Shown piece by piece: positions 1 to 6,491 of a DNA stretch of 9,344 nt. Under the pieces are notes generated by a model. That model searched no databases, had not been told where the DNA came from, and saw only the letters and a program-made list of their open reading frames with translations. The DNA is taken from contig DEPR01000050.1 in NCBI GenBank assembly GCA_002358895.1, positions 1 to 9,344 on the forward strand, in the 5' to 3' direction. This DNA is from Ruminococcus sp. UBA3387 (GTDB taxonomy: Bacteria > Bacillota > Clostridia > Oscillospirales > Ruminococcaceae). Numbering within the stretch: the stretch's first letter is position 1; every line of letters starts with the position of its first letter. The position numbers and the translations under genes are program-made.

Positions 1-41
1 TTTTTGACCTCGCTGTTTATAGATTGCATAGACAAAAATTG

Positions 42-74
42 TACCCTAAGAAGTAAATCTTCTTAGGGTATTTT
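42..74 (+). terminator. Second hairpin, probable terminator of an incoming plus-strand gene or bidirectional
   Basis: A perfect 12-bp inverted repeat (42-53 with 59-70, loop TAAAT at 54-58). Read on the plus strand it is directly followed by TTTTATT (71-77) and preceded by an A-rich run, the form of an intrinsic terminator. Read on the minus strand, CAATTTTTG follows, so it could also back up the rplQ terminator. The orientation favours a convergent plus-strand gene ending left of or at the window edge (a plus-strand TGA occurs at 5-7 in one frame). With only 41 bases to the left, no gene can be called. Confidence 0.7.
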
Positions 75-81
75 ATTGCAC

Positions 82-115
82 AAAAAACGACAAGCCCCGA
101 AGGACTTGTCGTTTT
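82..115 (-). terminator. Rho-independent terminator after rplQ (UUCG tetraloop)
   Basis: In the minus-strand transcript, an 11-bp stem (112-115/84-87 A-U pairs, then CGACAAG with CTTGTCG) is extended by a U-G wobble and two C-G pairs closing a UUCG tetraloop (98-101). Six U residues (87 down to 82) follow the G/C-rich part. This is a textbook intrinsic terminator 18 nt after the last gene. The A-run on the other side of the stem means it could also act to some degree on plus-strand transcripts. Confidence 0.95.
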
Positions 116-119
116 CATA

Positions 120-138
120 TATAATATAAAATATTATA
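120..138. repeat. A/T-only perfect inverted repeat across the rplQ stop codon
   Basis: Arms 120-127 and 131-138 are exact reverse complements (8 bp, loop of 3 bases), entirely A and T. The rplQ TAA (134-136) is in one arm. The stem would be weak, and chance is a fair explanation in such A/T-rich sequence. Confidence 0.6.
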
Positions 139-475
139 CCAACTGGATAATAGCCATTTCAGCTGCGTCGCCACGACGTGGACCAATCTTGATGATCTTT
201 GTGTAACCACCGTTACGACCACTGTATGATGGTGCAATTTCGTCGAAAAGCTTCTTAACTACACTTTCCTTAGTGATATAAGCAAGTGCCTGACGCTTAG
301 CGTGAAGGTCGCCTGCTTTACCTAAAGTAATCATCTTTTCGGTCATAGCACTAACCTCTTTAGCTCTTGTTACAGTTGTTTCAATCTTACCGTTTTCGAG
401 AAGATAAGTAACCATAGCTCTGAGCATTGCTTTTCTATGGTCTGTTGCTCTTCCCAGCTTTCTTGTGCCTGGCAT
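134..475 (-). CDS. rplQ: Ribosomal protein L17 (bL17)
   Basis: L17 is a bacteria-specific 50S protein bound to 23S rRNA near the exit tunnel region. The 113-residue product begins [20 protein letters not shown], the L17 signature (the family has 'R.L.R...HR.A..RN'), and continues [20 protein letters not shown]. It ends [23 protein letters not shown] in the family's usual form (motif '.R.GDAA.MA.IELV'). The length is normal for Firmicutes. The ATG has AAGGAG upstream, just after the rpoA stop. It is the last gene of the cluster. Its stop codon lies within an A/U-only inverted repeat, and a strong terminator follows about 18 nt later. Confidence 0.98.
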   Translation of the reverse strand: MPGTRKLGRATDHRKAMLRAMVTYLLENGKIETTVTRAKEVSAMTEKMITLGKAGDLHAKRQALAYITKESVVKKLFDEIAPSYSGRNGGYTKIIKIGPRRGDAAEMAIIQLV

Positions 476-493
476 AGATATTCACTCCTTACA

Positions 494-1453
494 TTAATTA
501 TCTTCTTCAGAACTGAGGTCATAGCCCAATGAATGGAGCTTTTCCTTAACCTCATCAAATGATTTTTTACCGAGGTTTCTGACCTTCATCATTTCTTCTG
601 CTGATTTTTCAATCAAATCGTTAACTGTATTAATACCTGCACGCTTCAAGCAGTTGAATGAACGTACAGATAAGTCAAGTTCCTCAATGGTCATCTCAAG
701 GATTTTTTCTTTACCCTTATCGTCTTTTTCAACCATCATCTCAACAGCGTTTGTGTCTTCAGACAATTCGATGAAGAGATTCAGATGCTCGTTGAGGAGT
801 TTGGCTGCCAATGATACTGCTTCCTTAGCTGAGATAGTACCGTCTGTCCACAGCTCAAGAATCAGTTTATCATAGTCGGTAATCTGTCCTACACGAGTAT
901 TGTTTACTGTATAGTTTACCTTGAGAACAGGTGTGTAGATACTGTCAACTGCAATTACTCCGATTGGAGCATTCTGCATAAGTGACTTGTTCTTTTCTGC
1001 AGAAACGTAACCACGACCGATGTCGAGTACAATTTCCATATAAAGCTTAGCACCTTCGCCCAAAGTTGCAATGTGCATATCAGGAACGAGAATATCAACC
1101 TCTGAGTCAGTTTTAATGTCTCCTGCAGTTACTTCGCATTCACCTTCTGCTTCGATATATACAGTCTTAGGACCTTCACCATAAAGTTTAGCTGTCAATC
1201 CCTTAAGGTTAAGGATGATTTCTGTAACGTCTTCCTTAACGCCAGGAATAGTTGAAAGCTCATGATGAATACCGTCAATTTTTACAGATGTTACAGCAAC
1301 ACCCGGCAAAGAGGAGAGTAGTACTCTTCTCAGACTGTTTCCGAGAGTAGTACCATAACCACGCTCTAACGGCTCAAGGATAAACTTTCCATAAGTACCG
1401 TTACTTTTAAGCTCAGCTATTTCGATCTCTGGCTTTTCAATTTTTTCTAGCAT
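494..1453 (-). CDS. rpoA: DNA-directed RNA polymerase alpha subunit
   Basis: The alpha subunit dimerises to start assembly of RNA polymerase, and its C-terminal domain binds UP elements and activators. The 319-residue protein has the N-terminal domain (about 1-230) with the dimerisation and beta-binding block [19 protein letters not shown] (33-51) and [20 protein letters not shown] (65-84). A charged linker (about 236-252, EKDDKGKEK) follows, then the C-terminal HhH-type domain (about 253-313) with [13 protein letters not shown] (262-274) and [14 protein letters not shown] (293-306). R264 and N267 correspond to the E. coli DNA-contact residues R265 and N268. Length is close to the Bacillus subunit (~314). 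The start ATG has CAGGAGGG upstream. rplQ follows after 18 bp. Confidence 0.98.
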   Translation of the reverse strand: MLEKIEKPEIEIAELKSNGTYGKFILEPLERGYGTTLGNSLRRVLLSSLPGVAVTSVKIDGIHHELSTIPGVKEDVTEIILNLKGLTAKLYGEGPKTVYIEAEGECEVTAGDIKTDSEVDILVPDMHIATLGEGAKLYMEIVLDIGRGYVSAEKNKSLMQNAPIGVIAVDSIYTPVLKVNYTVNNTRVGQITDYDKLILELWTDGTISAKEAVSLAAKLLNEHLNLFIELSEDTNAVEMMVEKDDKGKEKILEMTIEELDLSVRSFNCLKRAGINTVNDLIEKSAEEMMKVRNLGKKSFDEVKEKLHSLGYDLSSEEDN

Positions 1454-1553
1454 TTAAAACCCTCCTGTTTTAAAACTCAATTAGTTTTTACACGAATAAA
1501 TGGTTTTATAAATTCCGGATAACCCGAATACAGAAAGAAATCTGTAAAACGAA
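1454..1553 (-). promoter_or_regulatory. 100-nt spacer with inverted repeats ahead of rpoA
   Basis: The longest non-coding stretch between genes here. Three dyads are visible in the transcript: a 6-bp stem (1541-1546 with 1529-1534, loop of 6), a stem of 4+2 bp with one bulge (1526-1529/1512-1515 and 1524-1525/1517-1518), and a 6-bp A/U-rich stem (1483-1488 with 1472-1477). The last lies just upstream of the rpoA SD (CAGGAGGG). The first two share a base, so they may be alternatives. No stem is followed by a clear U-run, and I saw no convincing -35/-10 pair. Possible roles are translation control, an RNA-processing site or mRNA stabilisation; none is shown. Confidence 0.35.
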
Positions 1554-2150
1554 TTACTTAGAATACAACTCAACGATGAGGTGTTCTTCGATTTCGTAAT
1601 CCAAGTCTTCCTTTACTGGCATACGGATAACCTTTGCTGACTGTTCATCTTTGTTAACGTCGAGCCAAGTAGGAGTTACTCTGCCTGCTGTAGTTTCGAT
1701 GATTTCCTTGAATTTAACACTCTTCTTGCTGTTTTCTCTCAAAGAAATTACATCGCCAACCTTAATTCTGTAAGATGGAATGTCAACTCTCTTACCGTTT
1801 ACGTTGAAATGACCGTGAACAACGAGCTGACGTGATTCACGTCTTGTCATTGCGAGGCCCATTCTGAACACAACGTTGTCAAGTCTTGATTCGAGGCAAG
1901 TGATAAGGTTTTCACCAGCCTGGCCTTCCATCTTCTGAGCAATTTCAAAATAGTGATAGAACTGCTTTTCCAAAACGCCATAAATGAATTTCAATTTCTG
2001 CTTTTCCTTCAACTGAAGACCATATTCAGAAACTTTCTTTCTCTTACCAGCGTTAGGATCACGCTTTGTTTCTTTAGCAATACCCATAACCATTGGGCTG
2101 ATGCCTAATGATTTACATCTCTTGAGAATTGGTTCTCTACTTACTGCCAT
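1554..2150 (-). CDS. rpsD: Ribosomal protein S4 (uS4)
   Basis: S4 is a primary binder of the 5' domain of 16S rRNA, starts 30S assembly, and takes part in decoding fidelity and mRNA unwinding at the entry site. The 198-residue product starts MAVSREPILKRCKSLGISPM and continues through KVSEYGLQLKEKQKLKFIYG (39-58). The S4 RNA-binding domain is at about 88-150 (SRLDNVVFRMGLAMTRRESR, then VVHGHFNVNGKRVDIPSYRI). Only one cysteine (C12) lies in the N-terminal region, so no zinc cluster is present. The ATG has CGGAGGTT upstream. Its place between rpsK and rpoA is the Clostridia/E. coli arrangement; in B. subtilis rpsD stands alone. Both flanking spacers are long and contain dyads. Confidence 0.98.
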   Translation of the reverse strand: MAVSREPILKRCKSLGISPMVMGIAKETKRDPNAGKRKKVSEYGLQLKEKQKLKFIYGVLEKQFYHYFEIAQKMEGQAGENLITCLESRLDNVVFRMGLAMTRRESRQLVVHGHFNVNGKRVDIPSYRIKVGDVISLRENSKKSVKFKEIIETTAGRVTPTWLDVNKDEQSAKVIRMPVKEDLDYEIEEHLIVELYSK

Positions 2151-2245
2151 TATAATAACCTCCGTTTTTTAATGTTATATCGGATCTTAAAGTAATATTC
2201 TGACTTTTATCCGACTTTGAGTAAACTTACACTCAAATTGTTCAA
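2151..2245 (-). promoter_or_regulatory. Structured 95-nt spacer ahead of rpsD (possible regulatory leader)
   Basis: This spacer is one of the two longest in the window. In the transcript it holds a 7-bp hairpin first (arms 2231-2237 and 2216-2222, 8-nt loop). A longer two-part stem follows: outer 6 bp (2209-2214 with 2180-2185), inner 5 bp (2203-2207 with 2189-2193), 9-nt loop. An A-rich run leads to the rpsD SD (ACGGAGGTT). There is no U-run after either stem, so it does not look like a terminator. S4 represses its own synthesis through leader RNA in both E. coli and B. subtilis, which makes a regulatory role possible, but I do not recognise either known S4-binding fold here. Confidence 0.4.
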
Positions 2246-2644
2246 TTATACACGTCTTCTCTTAGGAGGACGGCAACCGTTATGAGGGATAGGAGTTACG
2301 TCCTTGATAAGCTTAACTTCCAGATCCTCTGACTGCAAAGCTCTGATAGCAGCTTCTCTACCTGCACCAGGTCCCTTTACATAAACTTCAACAGTCTTGA
2401 GACCGTGTTCCTTAGCAGCTCTTGCAGCTGTTTCAGCAGCAGTCTGAGCAGCAAAAGGAGTTGATTTCTTTGAGCCTCTGAAGCCTAAACCACCAGCTGA
2501 TGCCCAAGAAATTGCATTACCCTGCAAGTCTGTTATAGTAACGATTGTGTTGTTAAAAGTTGACTGGATATGAACCTGTCCCTGTTCGATATTTTTTCTT
2601 TCACGACGACGACGGATAGTAGTCTTCTTCTTTGGTTGAGCCAT
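2246..2644 (-). CDS. rpsK: Ribosomal protein S11 (uS11)
   Basis: S11 is a 30S platform protein that binds 16S rRNA near the E site and lies next to the mRNA exit. The 132-residue product has a basic N-terminal arm ([20 protein letters not shown]). The core includes [15 protein letters not shown] (25-39), [19 protein letters not shown] (49-67) and [13 protein letters not shown] (91-103). The C-terminus is invariant in type: [13 protein letters not shown] (120-132). The Asn-Gly pair (122-123) is the site known to form isoaspartate in E. coli S11. The start is ATG with AAGGAGGG upstream. It follows rpsM after 15 bp, but is followed by an unusually long 95-bp spacer before rpsD. Confidence 0.98.
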   Translation of the reverse strand: MAQPKKKTTIRRRRERKNIEQGQVHIQSTFNNTIVTITDLQGNAISWASAGGLGFRGSKKSTPFAAQTAAETAARAAKEHGLKTVEVYVKGPGAGREAAIRALQSEDLEVKLIKDVTPIPHNGCRPPKRRRV

Positions 2645-2659
2645 CTGTTCACACCCTCC

Positions 2660-3028
2660 TTACTTCTTCTTGTTAGCGATTGTCTTAACAGGACCCTTAC
2701 GAGTTCTTGCGTTTGTCTTTGTTCTCTGACCTCTTACAGGCAGACCCTTACGGTGACGAACGCCTCTGTAGCAACCGATTTCAACAAGTCTTTTGATGTT
2801 AAGAGCAACATTTCTTCTAAGGTCGCCCTCAACTGTGAGATTTTTATCAATATAATCACGCAATTTAGCTACATCTTCTTCAGACATATCCTTAACTCTT
2901 ACATCAGGATTTACGCCTGTTTCTTCAAGAATTTTTGTAGCAGTTTTCTGACCGATACCATAGATATATGTCAAACCGATTTCGATTCTCTTATCTCTTG
3001 GCAGGTCGATTCCAGCAATACGAGCCAT
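2660..3028 (-). CDS. rpsM: Ribosomal protein S13 (uS13)
   Basis: S13 lies in the head of the 30S subunit, forms bridges with the 50S subunit via L5, and its C-terminal tail reaches the P-site tRNA. The 122-residue product starts [20 protein letters not shown]. It has the helix-two-turn-helix region at about 15-48 ([14 protein letters not shown]) and the conserved basic block [19 protein letters not shown] at 91-109, then a lysine-rich tail (VKTIANKKK). The ATG has GGAGGTG about 11 nt upstream. It begins the alpha-operon group (S13-S11-S4-alpha-L17). The SD of rpsK overlaps the end of this gene. Confidence 0.98.
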   Translation of the reverse strand: MARIAGIDLPRDKRIEIGLTYIYGIGQKTATKILEETGVNPDVRVKDMSEEDVAKLRDYIDKNLTVEGDLRRNVALNIKRLVEIGCYRGVRHRKGLPVRGQRTKTNARTRKGPVKTIANKKK

Positions 3029-3057
3029 TATTTAGCTGCACCTCCATTATTGGTTTG

Positions 3058-3171
3058 TTAGCCCTGACGTTGTTTATGCTTAGGATTCTGGCAGATTACC
3101 ATAATCTTGCCTTTTCTTTTGATAACCTTGCACTTTTCGCATATTGGCTTCACTGAAGGTCTTACTTTCAT
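3058..3171 (-). CDS. rpmJ: Ribosomal protein L36 (bL36), zinc-binding form
   Basis: A 37-codon gene plus TAA, too short for many ORF finders, read directly from the minus strand. The protein begins [20 protein letters not shown] and ends [17 protein letters not shown]. It is the classic L36 zinc ribbon, with ligands C11, C14, C27 and H32 all present. L36 sits in 23S rRNA near the base of the L7/L12 stalk and is the smallest 50S protein. Length 37 is the standard for the zinc (C+) form. The start has GAGGAGGT 7 nt upstream. It comes between infA and rpsM (29-bp gap), the canonical order at the spc/alpha junction. Confidence 0.98.
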   Translation of the reverse strand: MKVRPSVKPICEKCKVIKRKGKIMVICQNPKHKQRQG

Positions 3172-3229
3172 TGAAATACCTCCTCTAATATAACAACAAG
3201 AATTTACATTCTTTTTTTCTTTGAAGATC

Positions 3230-3448
3230 TTATTTTGATCTCCAAGTGATTCTTCCCTTTGTCAAGTCATAAGGTGACATCTCCACCGTTACCTTATCCC
3301 CGGGTACGATACGAATATAGTTCATACGAAGTTTGCCCGAAACATGAGCAAGTATCTTATGACCGTTTGAAAGCTCTACCTGAAAAGTAGCGTTTGGCAA
3401 TGCCTCAACAACTGTACCTTCAAGTTCGATAACATCTTCTTTTGACAT
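3230..3448 (-). CDS. infA: Translation initiation factor IF-1
   Basis: IF-1 binds the A site of the 30S subunit during initiation and helps IF-2 and IF-3. The 72-residue protein is a single S1-like OB fold and matches the family from end to end: [60 protein letters not shown] and [11 protein letters not shown]. Length equals that of E. coli IF-1. The ATG directly follows the TAA of the KOW-domain gene (TAAATG), and its SD GGGGAGG at 3457-3463 lies within that gene. Translation of the two is therefore probably coupled (inference). A 58-bp gap with a weak hairpin separates it from rpmJ. Confidence 0.98.
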   Translation of the reverse strand: MSKEDVIELEGTVVEALPNATFQVELSNGHKILAHVSGKLRMNYIRIVPGDKVTVEMSPYDLTKGRITWRSK

Positions 3449-3736
3449 TTAAAATACCTCCCCGTCTTCTAAAGGCTGACGGTCTGCCGGATTGGAGTTT
3501 TGGGTTTTAAACTCTGCAATCAGCTTTCTGAGTTTTTTGTTTGTCAGCCCGTCGGTATCAAATACTGTATTGGTAGGTGAAATGTGCTTTATATTCTTTC
3601 GCTTTGGTTTTTGAAGCTTTCGTTCTTTTCCGTCTGCGATAAATACAAAGCCGTCGTGAATTCCCACAGCAACGTAAAAGGAATTTTTTTCACGGCCTGC
3701 CAATGCCTTTACCACCGAGCCGATTTGTATATTCAC
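3449..3736 (-). CDS. KOW-domain putative RNA-binding protein (L14e/L6e/L27e-like)
   Basis: A 95-residue basic protein between map and infA. The N-terminal part (about 4-37: IGSVVKALAGREKNSFYVAV, then GIHDGFVFIADGK) matches the KOW-type SH3-like fold of eukaryotic/archaeal L14e, L6e and L27e, which bind RNA. A lysine-rich stretch follows (KERKLQKPKRKNIKHI, 37-52), then a more variable, probably helical or disordered tail to residue 95. Many Firmicutes carry such a small gene at this exact place (ybzG in B. subtilis, as I recall). Its role is not firmly known to me; ribosome association is inferred from fold and context. The start is GTG, with GGAGG only 4 nt upstream. Its TAA directly abuts the infA ATG, and the infA SD lies in its last codons. 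Confidence 0.88.
   Translation of the reverse strand: MNIQIGSVVKALAGREKNSFYVAVGIHDGFVFIADGKERKLQKPKRKNIKHISPTNTVFDTDGLTNKKLRKLIAEFKTQNSNPADRQPLEDGEVF
3457..3463 (-). promoter_or_regulatory. infA ribosome binding site embedded in the upstream KOW gene
   Basis: GGGGAGG on the minus strand lies in the last codons of the KOW-domain gene, 8 nt before the infA ATG. The ribosome terminating upstream would sit on the infA start. Confidence 0.8.
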
Positions 3737-3749
3737 AATGCCTCCGTCC

Positions 3750-4496
3750 CTACGGCTGAGTCAGAATGACTGCACCGTCAGGAGTTACAGCGATTGTATG
3801 CTCAAAATGTGCGGATAACTTTCCGTCCTGTGTTTTAACTGTCCACTGGTCAGGCATTACCTTTATTGAAGCAGTCCCCTGATTAATCATAGGTTCGATA
3901 GCAATTACCATACCTGCAACTAATCGTTGACCTCTGCCCTCCTTACCGAAATTCGGTACTTCAGGCTCTTCGTGAAGGTCCTTACCAACACCGTGTCCTA
4001 CAAATTCACGAACAACGGAATAGCCGTTATCCTCATTATATTTCTGAATTGCCGCACCGATATCACCAAGTCTTACACCCGGCTTAACCATATCTATTGC
4101 AAGATATAGGCTTTCTTCTGTGGACTTCATCAGAGCCTTTGCTTCATCGGAAACTTCACCGACTGCAAAGGTTTTACAGGAATCTCCGTGATATCCGTCG
4201 ATATATGCACCCACATCTACCGAAACAATATCTCCCTCTTTGAGCTTTCGGGAACCGGGAATTCCGTGAATTACTTCATCATTGACAGAAATACAGGCTG
4301 AGCCGGGAAATCCGCCATAACCGAGAAAGCTTGGCTTTGCTCCGTGAGAAGTAATATATTTGCGAATCAGCGTATCAAGCTCTTTGGTAGTCATACCCGG
4401 CTTGATAGCCTCGCCTGCTGCATTCAATGCACCGGCAGTAATTTGTCCTGCCTTACGCATTTTCTCCAGCTCTTTATTTGATTTAATACATATCAT
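3750..4496 (-). CDS. map: Methionine aminopeptidase, type I
   Basis: This metalloenzyme removes the initiator methionine from nascent proteins when the second residue is small. The 248-residue product is a 'pita-bread' fold aminopeptidase with all five expected metal ligands: D94 (VSVDVGA), D105 (GYHGDSC), H168 (FVGHGVGKDLHEEP), E201 (AIEPM) and E232 (FEHT). It also has the substrate-side H77 in NDEVIHGIP. It has no N-terminal zinc-finger extension or SH3-binding linker, so it is the short type Ia form. The ATG has AAGGTGAT upstream. The gene ends in TAG, 13 nt before the KOW-domain gene. Position between adk and infA is the standard Gram-positive arrangement. Confidence 0.98.
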   Translation of the reverse strand: MICIKSNKELEKMRKAGQITAGALNAAGEAIKPGMTTKELDTLIRKYITSHGAKPSFLGYGGFPGSACISVNDEVIHGIPGSRKLKEGDIVSVDVGAYIDGYHGDSCKTFAVGEVSDEAKALMKSTEESLYLAIDMVKPGVRLGDIGAAIQKYNEDNGYSVVREFVGHGVGKDLHEEPEVPNFGKEGRGQRLVAGMVIAIEPMINQGTASIKVMPDQWTVKTQDGKLSAHFEHTIAVTPDGAVILTQP

Positions 4497-4521
4497 TAAA
4501 TCACCTTGAAACTAATTTCAA

Positions 4522-5154
4522 TTAACCTTTAATTGCTGCAAGAGTTGCCTTTGAAGTATCAGCAACTTCTTCCTGGCCTTCAACAGTTACAAGCTTGCCC
4601 TGAGCTTCATAGTAGCCCTTAAGTGGAGCTGTCTGCTCGTGATAAGTTTTGAGTCTGCTGATTACAGTTTCAGGCTGGTCGTCCTTACGGATAACAAGCT
4701 CTTTACCGCAAACGTCGCAAACACCTGCAACCTTACTTGGCTTGAAATCAACGTGATAAGTAGCACCACAGTCGAGGCAAACCCTTCTTCCGCTTACTCT
4801 CTGCTTTATTGTTTCGTCAGGGACAAAGATTTCAACAACCTTGTCAATCTGAACGCCCATAGCGTCGAGAGCTTCAGCCTGTGGAACAGTTCTTGGAAAA
4901 CCGTCAAGGATAAAACCGTTCTGAGCATCAGGCTCAGTAATTCTGTCCTTGAGGATACCGATAACGATGTCATCGGATACCAAATCACCTGCGTCCATAG
5001 CAGCCTTTGCCTTCAAGCCATATTCAGTACCTGCCTTAACAGCAGCTCTGAGCATATTACCTGTTGAAATTGTAGGGATATTCAGTTCATTGCTGATTAC
5101 CTCAGCCTGAGTACCTTTACCTGCACCTGGTGCACCTAAAAGAATCAGATTCAT
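4522..5154 (-). CDS. adk: Adenylate kinase, zinc-lid type
   Basis: Adenylate kinase interconverts ATP + AMP and 2 ADP in the cytoplasm and keeps the adenylate pool balanced. The 210-residue protein has the P-loop GAPGAGKGT at 7-15, the NMP-binding region with STGNMLRAAV (30-39), the DGFPRT motif at 84-89, and a long LID domain around 120-160. The LID carries four cysteines (C126, C129, C146, C149), in the pattern CxxC-x16-CxxC, typical of the structural-zinc adenylate kinases of Gram-positives. Arginines R123, R124, R156 and R167 are in positions expected for nucleotide binding. The ATG has a weaker SD (AAAGGAGTATAGTT-like). The gene lies 33 bp after secY and 25 bp before map, as in other Firmicutes. 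Confidence 0.98.
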   Translation of the reverse strand: MNLILLGAPGAGKGTQAEVISNELNIPTISTGNMLRAAVKAGTEYGLKAKAAMDAGDLVSDDIVIGILKDRITEPDAQNGFILDGFPRTVPQAEALDAMGVQIDKVVEIFVPDETIKQRVSGRRVCLDCGATYHVDFKPSKVAGVCDVCGKELVIRKDDQPETVISRLKTYHEQTAPLKGYYEAQGKLVTVEGQEEVADTSKATLAAIKG

Positions 5155-5187
5155 AACTATACTCCTTTACACTTTAACACGAATTGA

Positions 5188-6489
5188 TTATTCCAGGAAG
5201 CCCTTGTGATGACGCATCATCATCTGAGATTCCATCTGACGAGCAGTTTCCAAAGCCACGCTTACAACGATAAGGATTGAAGTACCACCCATAGCAATAT
5301 TTATCTTAGTGATAGCACCGAAGATAATTGGGAATATAGCGATAATTCCGAGGAAAATCGCACCAACTAATGTTATCTTTGACAGAATTCTCTTGATATA
5401 ATCAGATGTTGGCTTACCAGGTCTGATACCAGGAATACCACCGTTATTCTGTCTGAGGTTGTTAGCAATCTCTACTGGATTATACTGGATTGAAACATAG
5501 AAGTAGTTAAATCCGATAATCAAAAGGAAGTAAAGACAAGCATAGAATGGGTGGTCATAAGCAAACCAGTTAAGAATGTGGGCATAAATGCCGTCTGGAT
5601 TCTTAACAGGAATGAACATTTCCAGAGTTGTTGGCAATGACATAAATGACATTGCGAAGATGATTGGCAAAACGCCGCTCATAGCAACTTTAACAGGAAT
5701 GAATGTACTCTGTCCACCGTACTGCTTTCTACCAACAACACGCTTAGCGTACTGAATAGGAATTCTTCTTTCAGCATTGTTCATAAAGATGATAAATGCA
5801 ATCATCAAGATGAATACGATACCGATAATCGGAACAAGAATCATATACTTAGCTTCACCTGTTCCCAGCAATGAAAGAACGTTCATTACTGCTGCAGGGC
5901 CTCTTGCAACGATACCTGCGAAGAGAATCATTGAAACGCCGTTACCGATTCCATATTCGCTGATCTGGTCGCCGAGCCACATTGTAAGTGATGCACCTGC
6001 TGTAAAGCAAGCAATAATTACGATCTCAGCGAACCATTTTTCCCAACCGTATGTGTATGTTACAGCACCGGCTGAATTTTTAAGAGTCATATAGTATGCC
6101 CAAGCCTGGAATGCTGCGATTCCAAGTGCAGTATACTTTGTAATCTTATTGATTTTCTTTCTTCCCTCAGGGCCTTCCTTTGAAAGTTTTTCAAGTGGTG
6201 GAAGAGCGTATGTGAGAAGCTGAATAATAATCTGAGCATTGATGTATGGAGAAACTGACAATGCAAGGAGTGTAGCCTGTGAGAAGTTACCTCCTGACAA
6301 TACGTTCAGGTAGCTGAAGAAGTTACCTGAAGCAGCACTTGCTTCAAACCATGAGCTCAATGCAGCAGCATCAAGATAAGGAACCGGAATAGTACCGCCT
6401 ATTCTGTATAGAATGATGAAGAATAATGTAAATAGTAATTTCTTTCTTAATTCTGGGACTTTCCAAGCATTACGAAATGTTTCAATCAC
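5188..6489 (-). CDS. secY: Protein translocase subunit SecY, GTG start
   Basis: SecY is the channel-forming membrane subunit of the Sec translocon, working with SecE, SecG and SecA or the ribosome to move proteins across or into the cytoplasmic membrane. The 433-residue protein shows ten likely hydrophobic membrane segments, roughly at 18-37, 72-98, 118-135, 152-172, 182-207, 215-236, 268-293, 312-335, 370-392 and 398-415. Family motifs include YRIGGTIPVPYLD after TM1 start, SVSPYINAQIIIQLL in TM2, SEYGIGNGVSMILFAGI in TM5, the basic cytoplasmic loop around 240-256, and NNGGIPGIRPG (348-358) in the C5 loop that contacts SecA and ribosomes. The GTG start has GAGGTGAT 6 nt upstream, inside rplO. 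SecY in the spc operon is standard; adk and map follow. Confidence 0.98.
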   Translation of the reverse strand: MIETFRNAWKVPELRKKLLFTLFFIILYRIGGTIPVPYLDAAALSSWFEASAASGNFFSYLNVLSGGNFSQATLLALSVSPYINAQIIIQLLTYALPPLEKLSKEGPEGRKKINKITKYTALGIAAFQAWAYYMTLKNSAGAVTYTYGWEKWFAEIVIIACFTAGASLTMWLGDQISEYGIGNGVSMILFAGIVARGPAAVMNVLSLLGTGEAKYMILVPIIGIVFILMIAFIIFMNNAERRIPIQYAKRVVGRKQYGGQSTFIPVKVAMSGVLPIIFAMSFMSLPTTLEMFIPVKNPDGIYAHILNWFAYDHPFYACLYFLLIIGFNYFYVSIQYNPVEIANNLRQNNGGIPGIRPGKPTSDYIKRILSKITLVGAIFLGIIAIFPIIFGAITKINIAMGGTSILIVVSVALETARQMESQMMMRHHKGFLE

Positions 6490-6491
6490 AA

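Noticed and set aside
1..41. Possible end of a plus-strand gene or a minus-strand ATG at 27-29 reading off the left edge
   Set aside because: Too short to judge; the ATG has no SD, and three plus-strand frames have different stops (TGA 5-7, TAA 54-56, TAG 64-66).
120..138. TATAAT-like sequences after rplQ on both strands as promoters
   Set aside because: No -35-like sequence at 16-18 bp on either strand; the match comes from the A/T inverted repeat.
2570..3061. Plus-strand open frame (163 codons) opposite rpsM and the start of rpsK
   Set aside because: It spans two real genes and their spacer on the other strand; serine/leucine-rich content is what antisense of lysine/arginine-rich ribosomal genes gives.
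3198..3218. Plus-strand terminator between rpmJ and infA
   Set aside because: Weak stem with one G-C pair, and no plus-strand gene before it.
4639..5067. Plus-strand open frame (142 codons) opposite adk
   Set aside because: Antisense to an intact adenylate kinase with all its motifs; no SD and no recognisable protein features.
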